From contig NZ_FXYY01000003.1 of assembly GCF_900169165.1 (NCBI RefSeq), positions 248,001-312,000 of the forward strand: 64,000 nucleotides of DNA, read 5' to 3'. This DNA comes from Brevibacterium linens ATCC 9172. Its GTDB lineage: Bacteria; Actinomycetota; Actinomycetes; Actinomycetales; Brevibacteriaceae. Below are positions 34,258 to 42,849 of the stretch, one piece after another. Numbering within the stretch: the stretch's first letter is position 1; each line of letters opens with the position of its first letter. The notes under the pieces are model-generated. The model ran no database searches and was not told the DNA's origin. It was given only the letters and a program-made list of their open reading frames with translations. Made by a program: the position numbers and the translations under genes.

Positions 34258-34503
34258 TCACCCGCCGGCGAACGGCGGGAGGACATCGACGGTGTCACCA
34301 TCGGCCAAGTGCACCGACTTATCGGTCGCGGCCACGGAATTGACGAGGAAGCTCGAGCGCGACAGCACGGTCGCGGCTTGGGTACCGGCCGCCTCGGCGA
34401 GGGTCGTGACGAGCTCATCGACGGTCTCGGCATTCATCTGTGATTCGCGGGCGCCGAAGGCCTCGCGGGCTGCGGCGAAGAACCGAACGGTGATGGTGGG
34501 CAC
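34258..34503 (-). CDS. moaD: molybdopterin synthase sulfur carrier subunit MoaD
   Basis: An 81-residue ubiquitin-like protein ending PFAGG, the Gly-Gly tail that becomes a thiocarboxylate and supplies sulfur to precursor Z. It begins TITVRFFAAAREAFGAR, a typical MoaD N-terminus, and has DGDTVDVLPPFAGG at the end. It is directly downstream of moaA (start at the base after the moaA stop), so the two are co-transcribed. Confidence 0.93.
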   Translation of the reverse strand: MPTITVRFFAAAREAFGARESQMNAETVDELVTTLAEAAGTQAATVLSRSSFLVNSVAATDKSVHLADGDTVDVLPPFAGG

Positions 34504-35592
34504 TTATCCTCCGATGGCGCTCATGGGACGCTGTGGCTGCTCGAACGAATCCGTGTCCATCCCGTGACCGGCGAGCTTCTTCCAATGCGCACCCTTCCAC
34601 AGGTTCGCAATCGAATCGTCCGAGGCCCCCTCGCGCATCGCGGTGAGCAGATCGACCTCGGTGTGGGAGAACAGGCAGGTGCGCACACGACCCTCTGCGG
34701 TCAGCCGCGTGCGGGTGCAGTCCGCACAGAACGGACGCGTGACAGAAGCGATGATTCCGACGGTGCCGAGGATCGTATCGGGACGGCGTCGATCGGCGAC
34801 GAGGAACTTCTCCGCCGGGGCGCCGTTGCGCGGAGCCGAATCCGGGGTGAGTACGAAGCGGGGCTCGAGGAGGGCGAAGATGTCCGCGGCGGTGATCATC
34901 GACGTTCGATCCCAGGAATGTCCGGCATCCAGGGGCATCTGCTCGATGAACCGCAGACTCAGATCCTGCTCGAGGCACCACTGCAGCAGATCCGGAGCCT
35001 GTGCATCGTTGACGCCGGGCAGCAGCACGGCATTGATCTTCACGGGCTCGAGGCCGGCGGCCTTCGCCCCGTCGATGCCCTCGAGCACCCGTTTGAGGAA
35101 CGGACGTCGGGTCATGGACTCGAAGGTTTCCGGATCGATCGTGTCGAGAGAGACGTTGATGCGATCGAGTCCCGCGTCCTTCAGCCGTGCGGCGCGTTTG
35201 TCGAGCCCGATCGCGTTCGTCGTCAGTGCGATGTTCGGTCGCGGCTCCAGTGCCGCAACGCCGGCGATGATCTCGTTGATGTCCTTGCGTGTCAGGGGTT
35301 CGCCGCCGGTGAACCGGACCTGGTCGACGCCGAACTTCTCTACCGCGATGCGGACGAAGCGGACGATCTCGTCGCCGGTCATCGCGGAATCGCGGGACAT
35401 GAACTCGACGCCTTCCTCCGGCATGCAGTAGGTGCAGCGCAGGTTGCAGAAGTCCGTGAGGGAGATGCGGAGGTCGCGAGCGCGGCGATCGAAGGTGTCG
35501 AGCAGTGCGTCCTCGGTGTGGCCGGTGAACTCCTCGCCCGGGTCGACCGTCGGAGTTCTGAGCACCGGCATGGGCAGGCCGATCTTCTCCAT
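34504..35592 (-). CDS. moaA: GTP 3',8-cyclase MoaA
   Basis: A 362-residue radical SAM enzyme that converts GTP to 3',8-cyclo-dihydro-GTP, the first step of Moco synthesis. The SAM cluster cysteines are Cys49, Cys53 and Cys56 (FCNLRCTYC). The C-terminal cluster is FCADCTRTRLTAEGRVRTC (C-x2-C-x13-C), and the protein ends in the functionally important Gly-Gly. A strong AAGGAGG lies eight bases before the ATG. Only 41 bp separate its start from that of the divergent moeA. Confidence 0.95.
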   Translation of the reverse strand: MEKIGLPMPVLRTPTVDPGEEFTGHTEDALLDTFDRRARDLRISLTDFCNLRCTYCMPEEGVEFMSRDSAMTGDEIVRFVRIAVEKFGVDQVRFTGGEPLTRKDINEIIAGVAALEPRPNIALTTNAIGLDKRAARLKDAGLDRINVSLDTIDPETFESMTRRPFLKRVLEGIDGAKAAGLEPVKINAVLLPGVNDAQAPDLLQWCLEQDLSLRFIEQMPLDAGHSWDRTSMITAADIFALLEPRFVLTPDSAPRNGAPAEKFLVADRRRPDTILGTVGIIASVTRPFCADCTRTRLTAEGRVRTCLFSHTEVDLLTAMREGASDDSIANLWKGAHWKKLAGHGMDTDSFEQPQRPMSAIGG

Positions 35593-35621
35593 TGCGTCAT
35601 CCTCCTTGAAAAGCGTGTCGA

Positions 35622-35634
35622 TATCATCGTCCCA
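35622..35634 (+). promoter_or_regulatory. possible -10 box for leaderless moeA (copy 2)
   Basis: TATCAT at 35622-35627 ends six bases before the moeA ATG at 35634, and no Shine-Dalgarno sequence exists there. A transcript starting at the ATG would be leaderless, which is common in actinobacteria. No clear -35 box. Confidence 0.3.
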
Positions 35635-36842
35635 TGACTACTGCGAAGATGCACCGTGAGCGGATATCCGAGATGATCGCGCCCCTGACCGGTCCGGTGA
35701 GCCTGCCGCTGAGTTCTCTGCTGGAGACGCCGAGGCGGCTGACCGCCGATGTGGAATCGCCGATCGATGTCCCCGGCTTCGACAACTCGAGCATGGACGG
35801 CTACGCCCTGGCCGCCGCCACCGTCGACGAGATGCGCGACCGCCCGATTCCCGTGCACGGGCGTGTCGCTGCCGGTGCACACGGTCAGCCGGTGCTGCCG
35901 GGCACTGCAGTGGAGATCATGACCGGGGCGCCGCTGCCTGCGGGCACCGATATGGTCGTCAAGATCGAGGACACCTCCCCGGGACGCTTCGGAGCCGATG
36001 CCATCACCCTCGACGCTCGTGCAGAACCACGCCCGGGAACCTTCGTCCGACGCCGCGGATCCGACGTCCGCACCGGTCAGACCGTGCTGAGTGCGGGCAC
36101 CTTGCTGACACCGGCCCACCTCGGCGTGGCCGCCGCGTGTGGGGTGAACCAACTTCCGGTGCTCGGTCTCCCGCGCGTGCTCGTCGTGAGCACGGGTGAT
36201 GAGATCGCCGCTGACGCGGCCGCCGGGATCAACGACGCGAACTCCGTGACGCTGAACGCCGGGCTGCGTCGCCTCGGCGTCGATACCGAGGCGACGTTCG
36301 TCCCCGACGACCCACAGCAGCTGCTCGACCGAGTCCGCGACAGCGATGCGGAGCTCGTCATCTCCACCGGGGGCATCTCGAAGGGAGCGCACGAAGTCGT
36401 CAAGCTCGCGGCCGACCTCGATGCGGATTCTTCGATGACCTTCGAACCGATCGCCATGCAGCCCGGGGGACCGCAGGGCTGCGGACGCCTGGCCGATCAT
36501 GCGTGGGTCGCGCTGCCGGGCAACCCGGTGAGCACACTCATCAGCTTCGAACTCTTCATCCGGCCCGCCCTGCTCGGACTGGCCGACCACGAACCGCCCC
36601 GCGAGGCCGGCCTCCACCGACTGGCACACGGATTCGACGAAGCCCCTCCGGCCGGAAAGCTGCAGGTGCGCCGCGCCAGACTCACCGACGCCGGCCTCGA
36701 ATTCGTCGGCGACTCCCGGTCCCACCTGCTCCACAGCTATGCCGAAGCCACGCACCTCGTCTTCGTCTCACCCGAGGACGCGGGAGCAGACGATCCGTTC
36801 TCAGCTGTGGGAGATAGGCTGTTGACGTGGAAGATCGCATGA
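35634..36842 (+). CDS. moeA: molybdopterin molybdenumtransferase MoeA (copy 2)
   Basis: A 402-residue MoeA homologue with GFDNSSMDGYAL, EIMTGAPLPAGTDMVVKIED, VVSTGDEI, ISTGGISKGAHEVVKL, MQPGGPQGCGRL and ALPGNPVSTLISFELFIRP. These are closer to the canonical MoeA pattern than copy 1, so this may be the main enzyme. It heads the operon moeA-moaC-moaE-HTH/TOBE: the stop overlaps the moaC start (ATGA at 36839-36842). It probably lacks a leader. Confidence 0.93.
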   Translation: MTTAKMHRERISEMIAPLTGPVSLPLSSLLETPRRLTADVESPIDVPGFDNSSMDGYALAAATVDEMRDRPIPVHGRVAAGAHGQPVLPGTAVEIMTGAPLPAGTDMVVKIEDTSPGRFGADAITLDARAEPRPGTFVRRRGSDVRTGQTVLSAGTLLTPAHLGVAAACGVNQLPVLGLPRVLVVSTGDEIAADAAAGINDANSVTLNAGLRRLGVDTEATFVPDDPQQLLDRVRDSDAELVISTGGISKGAHEVVKLAADLDADSSMTFEPIAMQPGGPQGCGRLADHAWVALPGNPVSTLISFELFIRPALLGLADHEPPREAGLHRLAHGFDEAPPAGKLQVRRARLTDAGLEFVGDSRSHLLHSYAEATHLVFVSPEDAGADDPFSAVGDRLLTWKIA

Positions 36843-37309
36843 AACTCAGCCACGTCGACGCATCCGGAACCGCCCAGATGGTCGATGTCGGCGACAAGGA
36901 CGTCACGAAGCGCCGAGCCGTTGCCTCCGGCCTCATCACCACTCGTGCCGAGGTCATCGACCTCATCGCCGAGGCGGGGCTTCCCAAGGGCGATGCTCTG
37001 CCCGTGGCCCGCATCGCCGCCGTCATGGGCGCCAAGCGCACCAGCGACCTCATCCCGCTGTGCCATCCGCTGCCCCTGACGGGAATCGACGTGGAGTTCG
37101 AACTCCGCGAGGACGCGGTGGCCATCACCGCCGCGGTGAAGACCGTGTCGAAGACAGGCGTCGAAATGGAAGCCCTGACGGCTGTGACCACGGCCGCGCT
37201 GGCGATCTTCGACATGATCAAGGCCGTCGACAACCAGGCCGTCATCAGCGACATCAAGGTCGTCGAGAAGACCGGCGGAAAGAGCGGAGATTGGACGCGA
37301 GAGTCATGA
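36839..37309 (+). CDS. moaC: cyclic pyranopterin monophosphate synthase MoaC
   Basis: A 156-residue MoaC, which turns 3',8-cyclo-dihydro-GTP into cyclic pyranopterin monophosphate. The start LSHVDASGTAQMVDVGDKDVTKRRAVA and the IPLCHPLPLTG motif (with the active-site histidine) are diagnostic, as is KTGVEMEALTAV. I choose ATG 36839 (ATGA overlap with moeA, GGAAG upstream); GTG 36827 would add four residues. The stop overlaps moaE by four bases. Confidence 0.95.
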   Translation: MKLSHVDASGTAQMVDVGDKDVTKRRAVASGLITTRAEVIDLIAEAGLPKGDALPVARIAAVMGAKRTSDLIPLCHPLPLTGIDVEFELREDAVAITAAVKTVSKTGVEMEALTAVTTAALAIFDMIKAVDNQAVISDIKVVEKTGGKSGDWTRES

Positions 37310-37737
37310 GCACCGGCACAGTCGTGACCACGGGAGTCATCGAGTCCCCGATTTCGACCCAGGAACTCGAACCCCAGGTCCTCACGGAGACCTGCGGTGC
37401 CGTCGTCAGCTTCTCCGGAGTCATCCGCGACCACGACGAGGGTCGGGGAGTCGCTCGTCTGCACTACGAATCCCACCCCCTGGCCTCCACCCAGATCGCC
37501 GAGGTGGCTGCGGACATCGCCGCCCGGCACCCTGCGGTCAGGCTCTCCGTCGTCCACCGCGTCGGCGACCTCGAGATCGGCGATGTGGCACTGGCCGCAG
37601 TCGTCGCCTCAGCCCATCGGAAGGACTCCTTCCTCGCCTGCTGCGAACTCATCGACGAGGTCAAGGCTCGGGTGGCGATCTGGAAGCATCAGCACTTCAG
37701 CGATGGCAGTGACGAATGGGTAGGAGCCCTCGAATGA
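37306..37737 (+). CDS. moaE: molybdopterin synthase catalytic subunit MoaE
   Basis: A 143-residue MoaE, the large subunit of MPT synthase that pairs with MoaD. It has GAVVSFSGVIRDHDEGRGVARLHYESHPLA, VHRVGDLEIGDVALAAVVASAHR, and the catalytic-lysine region ELIDEVKARVAIWKHQHF. The ATG overlaps the moaC stop and its own stop overlaps the HTH-TOBE gene. The partner moaD is on the opposite strand 2.8 kb away within the same locus. Confidence 0.95.
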   Translation: MSTGTVVTTGVIESPISTQELEPQVLTETCGAVVSFSGVIRDHDEGRGVARLHYESHPLASTQIAEVAADIAARHPAVRLSVVHRVGDLEIGDVALAAVVASAHRKDSFLACCELIDEVKARVAIWKHQHFSDGSDEWVGALE

Positions 37738-38135
37738 CCCGACTGCGGATCAGCGAAGCGGCACGGTTCCTCGGCGTCAGCGATGACACCGTGCGCCGGT
37801 GGGTCGCCGACGGTCGACTGTCCCAGCACAAGGACGCCTCGAATCGGGCGGTCGTCGACGGCAGTGAGCTCGCCGCTCTCGCTCAATCGTCCTCCGAGGC
37901 TCTGCCGGACCCCAGCGGAGTCGTCAGCTCCTCACGCAACCGCTTCGCCGGTCTCGTCACGGACGTCAGCATCGACGGAGTGATGGCCCAGGTCAGCATG
38001 CAGTGCGGTCCCTTCCGCGTGGTGTCGCTGATGTCGGCCGAAGCCTGCCGCGAACTCGGGCTCGAGCCGGGCAGACTTGCGACCGCCTCGGTGAAGGCGA
38101 CGATGGTGTCGATCGACACCGTTCCGAGTTCATGA
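37734..38135 (+). CDS. HTH-TOBE molybdate-responsive protein
   Basis: A 133-residue protein with an excisionase/MerR-like HTH (residues 2-30, RISEAARFLGVSDDTVRRWVADGRL) joined to a single TOBE/Mop domain (about residues 66-130, SRNRFAGLVTDVSIDGVMAQVSMQCG and later SVKATMVSID). TOBE domains bind molybdate or tungstate. The layout suggests a one-component molybdate sensor or a molybdopterin-binding protein with DNA affinity. It ends the moaC-moaE operon and stands 91 bp before modA, so it is a good candidate to control molybdate uptake. ATG 37734 overlaps the moaE stop. Confidence 0.9.
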   Translation: MTRLRISEAARFLGVSDDTVRRWVADGRLSQHKDASNRAVVDGSELAALAQSSSEALPDPSGVVSSSRNRFAGLVTDVSIDGVMAQVSMQCGPFRVVSLMSAEACRELGLEPGRLATASVKATMVSIDTVPSS

Positions 38136-38226
38136 GGACCGGCCGTGCCTGGCAGAACGCGAGCGTAGAGTCTCATAATCGGAGCTGAAGTCGACACGGA
38201 GTCGCATTTGCGGGTTCAATAGGAGT

Positions 38227-38991
38227 ATGAAGAAAACCTTGCTGGGGCTCTGCACCGTCGCAGCCCTGACCCTGACCGCCTGTTCATCGGGATCGGATCC
38301 GCACGCCGAGGCGGACGAACCGGAGGAGATCACCGTCTTCGCCGCCGCTTCGCTCACCGAAGTCTTCGACGACATCGCCGATGAGTACACCGCCACCGAT
38401 CCGAATGCACCAGACGTGAAGTTCTCTTTCGCCGGTTCCTCCGACCTCGTCTCGCAGATCTCCGAAGGCGCCCCCGCCGACGTCATCGCCACCGCCGATG
38501 AGAAGACGATGGACACGCTCGCCTCCGACGATCTGCTTGCCGGCGAGCCCGAAATGTTCGCTTCGAACACGCTCACCCTGGCCGTGGCCGCGGGAAATCC
38601 GCAGGCGATCACGAGCTCCAAGGACTTTTCCGGCAATGACCTCGTCGTCTGCGCGCCTCAAGTGCCCTGCGGGGCCGCAACTCAGAAGTGGGCCGACCTC
38701 AACGACGTCGCACTCGATCCGGTCAGCGAAGAGAACTCGGTCACCGATGTGCTCGGCAAGGTCAGCGCCGGACAGGCCGACGCCGGAATCGTCTACGTCA
38801 CCGATATCGCCCGTGGAGGCGGCAAGGTCGAACAGGTCGATCTCGACGGCGCCGACAAGGTCATCAACAAGTACCCGGCCGCCACTGTCAGAGCCAGCGA
38901 GAACCAGGACCAAGCCGATGACTTCGTGAAGTTCCTCGGTTCCGACACGGCCCAGAAGCTGCTGCGCGACGCCGGATTCGCTGCGGGCTGA
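38227..38991 (+). CDS. modA: molybdate ABC transporter substrate-binding lipoprotein ModA
   Basis: A 254-residue lipoprotein: signal peptide MKKTLLGLCTVAALTLTAC, with the lipobox LTAC placing the lipidated cysteine at residue 19, followed by a Ser/Gly/Asp linker. The ModA signatures are ITVFAAASLTEVFDDIADEY, FAGSSDLVSQISEGAPADVIATAD and AGIVYVTDIA. It captures molybdate outside the membrane for the ModBC transporter encoded two bases downstream. An AATAGGAG ribosome site precedes the ATG. Confidence 0.95.
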   Translation: MKKTLLGLCTVAALTLTACSSGSDPHAEADEPEEITVFAAASLTEVFDDIADEYTATDPNAPDVKFSFAGSSDLVSQISEGAPADVIATADEKTMDTLASDDLLAGEPEMFASNTLTLAVAAGNPQAITSSKDFSGNDLVVCAPQVPCGAATQKWADLNDVALDPVSEENSVTDVLGKVSAGQADAGIVYVTDIARGGGKVEQVDLDGADKVINKYPAATVRASENQDQADDFVKFLGSDTAQKLLRDAGFAAG

Positions 38992-38993
38992 CC

Positions 38994-40709
38994 ATGCCTG
39001 CGCCTGCTCCGATGCGTCGCGAGACGTCCCCGGTTCGACCCCCGCGGCGGCCCAGATCGGAATCGCTCGTCCCCGGCTGGCTGTGGGTGCCCGCCGTCAT
39101 CGGAATCGTCTTCCTGCTCCTGCCGATCATCGGCATGCTCACTCGGGTCGATGCCCAGAGTCTGCTCGCCGTGATCACGGCCGAGGAATCCCGCCTGGCG
39201 ATGAGGCTGTCCCTGCTGACCTCGGTGACCTCGGCACTCATCAGCGTCGTCATCGGCTTCCCCCTCGGGTACCTGCTCGCCACTCGGCGGTTCCCCGGCC
39301 AGCGCATCGTGCGCACCCTCATCCTGCTGCCTCTCGTGCTGCCGCCGGTGGTCAGCGGTCTCGCGCTGCTCTACACCTGGGGTCGGTCGGCCATCCTCGG
39401 CGGAGGGCTCGAAGCGGCGGGCCTCAGTCTCGCCTACACCACCTCGGCGGTGATCATGGCGCAGGTCTTCGTGTCCCTGCCGTTCATGGTCATGTCCGTC
39501 GAGACCGCCACCGCGGGCCTCGGACGCCGCTATGAACTCACCGCGGCCGAGCTCGGTGCGAAACCCAATCGTGTGTTCTTCACGGTCACTCTGCCGCTGC
39601 TCCGACACGGAATCGTCGCGGGCGCCGTGCTGTGCTTCGCCCGTTCACTCGGCGAGTTCGGGGCCACACTGACCTTCGCCGGATCGCTGTCCGGCGTCAC
39701 CCGGACGATGCCCCTGCAGATCTATCTCGTCCGCGAATCCGACCCGCAGGCGGCCATCGGCCTCTCGCTCCTGCTCATCGTCATCGCCGTGCTCATCATC
39801 ATCGTCGCCTACCGGTCCCCGCACGCTCCCCGGCTGAGATCCCCTAACACCGCCCCGACCCCCAACCCCGCCGAGGCGGTCCCATCCGCCCTCGACGACG
39901 CCCCGAAACGCGGGGGAGCGACCGAACCGAAGCCGCGGTCCGTGGGACCTGCGAGACCTGCACAGAGCATCAGGGCCGAAGTCCAGCTGACTGCCCGCGG
40001 AATCGATCTGGATCTGACTTCCGCGCTGCCGGGGACCACTGCGATCATCGGCCGCAACGGGGCCGGAAAATCCACCCTGTTCCAGGTGCTCACCGGCGCC
40101 CTGGTGCCTGATTCGGGACGGCTGCGTCTCGGGGACGACACGGTCTTCGACATCGCTGCCGGACTGTGGCCGCCGGTCCACGACCGCGGAATCGTCCATC
40201 TCGCACAGAGCCCCCTCCTGTTCCCCCACCTGAGCGTCATCGACAACGTCGGATTCGGTCTGCGGGCTCACGGTGCGACTCGCCGCGTCGCACGTGAACA
40301 GGCGCAGGCGATGCTCGACCGCCTCGGCGTGGGACAGTGCGCGCACCGCAGACCCGACGCCGTCTCCGGGGGACAGGCCGCCCGCATCGCGCTTGCCCGT
40401 GCGCTCGTCGTCGAACCGAAGCTGCTGCTGCTCGACGAACCGCTGGCCGCACTCGACGTGGATGTCGCTGTCGAGACCCGTCGGGTGCTGTCCCGGCTGC
40501 TGAGCGGGCGCAGCGCACTGCTGGTCACCCACGACGTCGATGACGTCACCGCTCTGGCCGAGTCGCTGGTCCTGGTGGAGAGCGGCACCGTCGTCCACTC
40601 GGCTCCCGTCGGACAGGTCGACCCCGAAGCCGCAGGTGAGGGCGCCGAATTCCTCGCCAGCTTTTGCATGCGGGACCGTGACGGAATAGTGTGCAATCAG
40701 TCACAGTGA
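38994..40709 (+). CDS. modBC: ModB-ModC fusion: molybdate ABC permease and ATPase in one chain
   Basis: A 571-residue fusion. Residues about 20-275 are the ModB permease, with the EAA-type loop AAELGAKPNRVFFTVTLPLLRHGIVAGAVL. A Pro/Ala-rich linker (about 280-325) leads to the ATPase (about 325-550): Walker A GRNGAGKST, signature VSGGQAARIALARAL, Walker B LLLLDEPLAALD and the switch LLVTHDVDD. The ATPase ends soon after, so the C-terminal TOBE regulatory domain of standalone ModC is missing. It starts two bases after modA and completes the molybdate importer. Confidence 0.93.
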   Translation: MPAPAPMRRETSPVRPPRRPRSESLVPGWLWVPAVIGIVFLLLPIIGMLTRVDAQSLLAVITAEESRLAMRLSLLTSVTSALISVVIGFPLGYLLATRRFPGQRIVRTLILLPLVLPPVVSGLALLYTWGRSAILGGGLEAAGLSLAYTTSAVIMAQVFVSLPFMVMSVETATAGLGRRYELTAAELGAKPNRVFFTVTLPLLRHGIVAGAVLCFARSLGEFGATLTFAGSLSGVTRTMPLQIYLVRESDPQAAIGLSLLLIVIAVLIIIVAYRSPHAPRLRSPNTAPTPNPAEAVPSALDDAPKRGGATEPKPRSVGPARPAQSIRAEVQLTARGIDLDLTSALPGTTAIIGRNGAGKSTLFQVLTGALVPDSGRLRLGDDTVFDIAAGLWPPVHDRGIVHLAQSPLLFPHLSVIDNVGFGLRAHGATRRVAREQAQAMLDRLGVGQCAHRRPDAVSGGQAARIALARALVVEPKLLLLDEPLAALDVDVAVETRRVLSRLLSGRSALLVTHDVDDVTALAESLVLVESGTVVHSAPVGQVDPEAAGEGAEFLASFCMRDRDGIVCNQSQ

Positions 40710-40737
40710 AAATTGGCATGCAAGGGAGCACACCGCA

Positions 40738-42429
40738 GTGTCCGAATTGTCCTACTCGTCGGGAACATCGACGGAACCGCTGCTCGGGATCACCATCGCC
40801 GAGCACATCAAACGCACCGCCGCGAGGAATCCCGAAGCGCTGGCATTGGTCGACCGGCATTCGAATCGGAGGTGGACGTACTCCGACTTCGATCGTGACA
40901 CCGACGCACTGGCCATCGGCCTTCTCGAACGTGGAGTGAAGAAGGGCGACCGGGTCGGCATCTGGGCGCAGAACGTCGGCGAATGGGCGCTCGTGCAGTA
41001 TGCCACGGCGAAGATCGGAGCGATCCTGGTCAACGTCAACCCCGCCTACCGCAGCCACGAACTCGAGTTCGTCGTCGAACAGTCCGGAATGAGCCTGATG
41101 ATCTCGCAGATCGTCGCACCCCCGCACTCGGACTTCCACGCCATCGCCACCGAGGTGGCCGCCAAGGTCCCCAGCCTCGATCTCGTCTTCCTCGACACGG
41201 TCTCCGCAGACCTCATCGGCGGTGTCACGGTCGGCGAGCGCGAATCCTTCGCTCACCTCATCGGGCAGGGCCGCGAGATGCTCGACGACGAACGGGCGAA
41301 GTACGCGGTGCGGCTGCAGCAGGTCATCGACGACCTCTCGGCCGATGATCCGATCAACATTCAGTACACCTCCGGCACGACCGGGTTCCCCAAGGGTGTG
41401 ACCCTCAGTCACCACAACATCCTCAACAACGGCTTCTTCATCGGCGAGATGCTCTCGTACACCCCCGCCGACACCGTGGTCGTTCCCGTGCCGTACTACC
41501 ACTGCTTCGGTATGGTCATCGGCAACCTCGCCGCGCTGAGCCACGGCTCGGCGGTCGTGCTGCCGTCACCGGCCTTCGACCCGGTGGCGACGATGTCGGC
41601 GGTCACCGAGGAGAAAGCCACATCGCTCTATGGTGTGCCGACGATGTTCATCGCCGAACTCGAGCACCCGCAGTTCGCAGAATTCGACTTCTCGACTCTG
41701 CGCACCGGCGTGATGGCAGGATCGCCGTGCCCGGTGAACACGATGCGCCGAGTCATCGACGATATGAACATGTCCGAGGTCGCCATCTGCTACGGCATGA
41801 CCGAGACCTCGCCGGTGTCGATGATGACGCGTGTCGACGACTCCCTGCAGAAGCGCACCGAGACCGTCGGCCGGGTCATGCCGCACCTGGAGATCAAGAT
41901 CGCCGACCCCGTCACCGGGCAGACCGTTCCGCGCGGCCAGAAAGGCGAATTCTGCACTCGCGGCTACGCGGTGATGCTCGGCTACTGGAATCAGCCGGAC
42001 AAGACGGCCGAGACGATCGACGCTGCCCGGTGGATCCACACCGGCGACCTGGCCATCATGGACGATGACGGCTACGTCGACATCTCCGGACGGATCAAGG
42101 ACATGGTCATCCGCGGAGGCGAGAACATCTATCCGCGCGAGGTCGAGGAGTTCCTCTACCACCATCCAGCGATCCGCGACGTCCAGGTCGTCGGCATCTC
42201 CGACGAGAAGTACGGCGAAGAACTCATGGCGTGGGTGATCCTGAAGGACGGCTTCGACTCGCTCACCGCCGACGAGGTCCGTGAGTTCTGCTCCGGCAAG
42301 CTCGCCCACTTCAAGATCCCACGCTATGTCGAGGTTCGCGAATCGTTCCCGATGACGGTGTCGGGCAAGATCCGCAAAGTCGAGCTGCGCCGAGAAGGCG
42401 AAGAGCTCACTCACTCGGCCGGAGCCTGA
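40738..42429 (+). CDS. AMP-binding acyl-CoA synthetase
   Basis: A 563-residue ANL-superfamily ligase that activates a carboxylic acid with ATP and CoA. Motifs: P-loop YTSGTTGFPKGV (about residues 212-223), CYGMTETSPVSM, GYWNQPDKTAE, HTGDLAIMDDDGYVDISGRIKDMVIRGGENIYP, and the C-terminal catalytic lysine in SGKIRK. It resembles FadD-type medium/long-chain fatty acyl-CoA ligases. GTG 40738 has AGGGAG eleven bases upstream. It stands alone between modBC and an acetyltransferase gene, so the substrate is not set by context. Confidence 0.9.
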   Translation: MSELSYSSGTSTEPLLGITIAEHIKRTAARNPEALALVDRHSNRRWTYSDFDRDTDALAIGLLERGVKKGDRVGIWAQNVGEWALVQYATAKIGAILVNVNPAYRSHELEFVVEQSGMSLMISQIVAPPHSDFHAIATEVAAKVPSLDLVFLDTVSADLIGGVTVGERESFAHLIGQGREMLDDERAKYAVRLQQVIDDLSADDPINIQYTSGTTGFPKGVTLSHHNILNNGFFIGEMLSYTPADTVVVPVPYYHCFGMVIGNLAALSHGSAVVLPSPAFDPVATMSAVTEEKATSLYGVPTMFIAELEHPQFAEFDFSTLRTGVMAGSPCPVNTMRRVIDDMNMSEVAICYGMTETSPVSMMTRVDDSLQKRTETVGRVMPHLEIKIADPVTGQTVPRGQKGEFCTRGYAVMLGYWNQPDKTAETIDAARWIHTGDLAIMDDDGYVDISGRIKDMVIRGGENIYPREVEEFLYHHPAIRDVQVVGISDEKYGEELMAWVILKDGFDSLTADEVREFCSGKLAHFKIPRYVEVRESFPMTVSGKIRKVELRREGEELTHSAGA

Positions 42430-42528
42430 GGGCAACGGGCGCGGTCCCGGCAGGGGCTGGGGTCGCGAACAGACCCTGCCGCGACCATGTATCGTTCACA
42501 GAGGAGACGGCCATGAAGGAGCGCACCA

Positions 42529-42849
42529 ATGCCACAGCCTCAACTCAGCCCCACACCGGTCCGAGTCGTGAAGAACGTCGATCGCGAACGGTTCGAACTC
42601 TTCTCCGAAGAGACCCCGGGGGAGTTCATCGGGTTCCTCGCCTACCAGGTCATCGATGAGCACACCCTGGAGCTGCAGCACACGATCATCTCCGAAGGCT
42701 ACTCCCGCCGCGGTTTCGCCCGCACTCTCGTCACCCGGGTGCTCGACCTCCTCCGTGCGGATGGGACGTCCATTGTGCCCACCTGTTCCTATGTGCAGGA
42801 CTACCTCGAACGGTTCCCGCAGTACGGCGACCTCGCAGCCGATCAGTGA
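42529..42849 (+). CDS. GNAT-type N-acetyltransferase (small Gcn5-related)
   Basis: A 106-residue protein of the small YjdJ/Gtn1-like GNAT group. It has the acetyl-CoA-binding pattern HTIISEGYSRRGFARTLVTRVLDLLRADG, where the family reads Vxxxxrg.GlaxxLvxxal, and then the typical PTCSYVQDYLERFPQY ending (CxYVxxYxxxHPEY-like). The target is unknown. GGAG precedes the ATG. The stop overlaps the gluQ start (GTGA), so the two are coupled. Confidence 0.85.
   Translation: MPQPQLSPTPVRVVKNVDRERFELFSEETPGEFIGFLAYQVIDEHTLELQHTIISEGYSRRGFARTLVTRVLDLLRADGTSIVPTCSYVQDYLERFPQYGDLAADQ

Noticed and set aside
38105..38120. Perfect 16-bp palindrome GGTGTCGATCGACACC upstream of modA
   Set aside because: It lies inside the last codons of the HTH-TOBE gene; the bases fit ordinary coding sequence, so I do not claim an operator.
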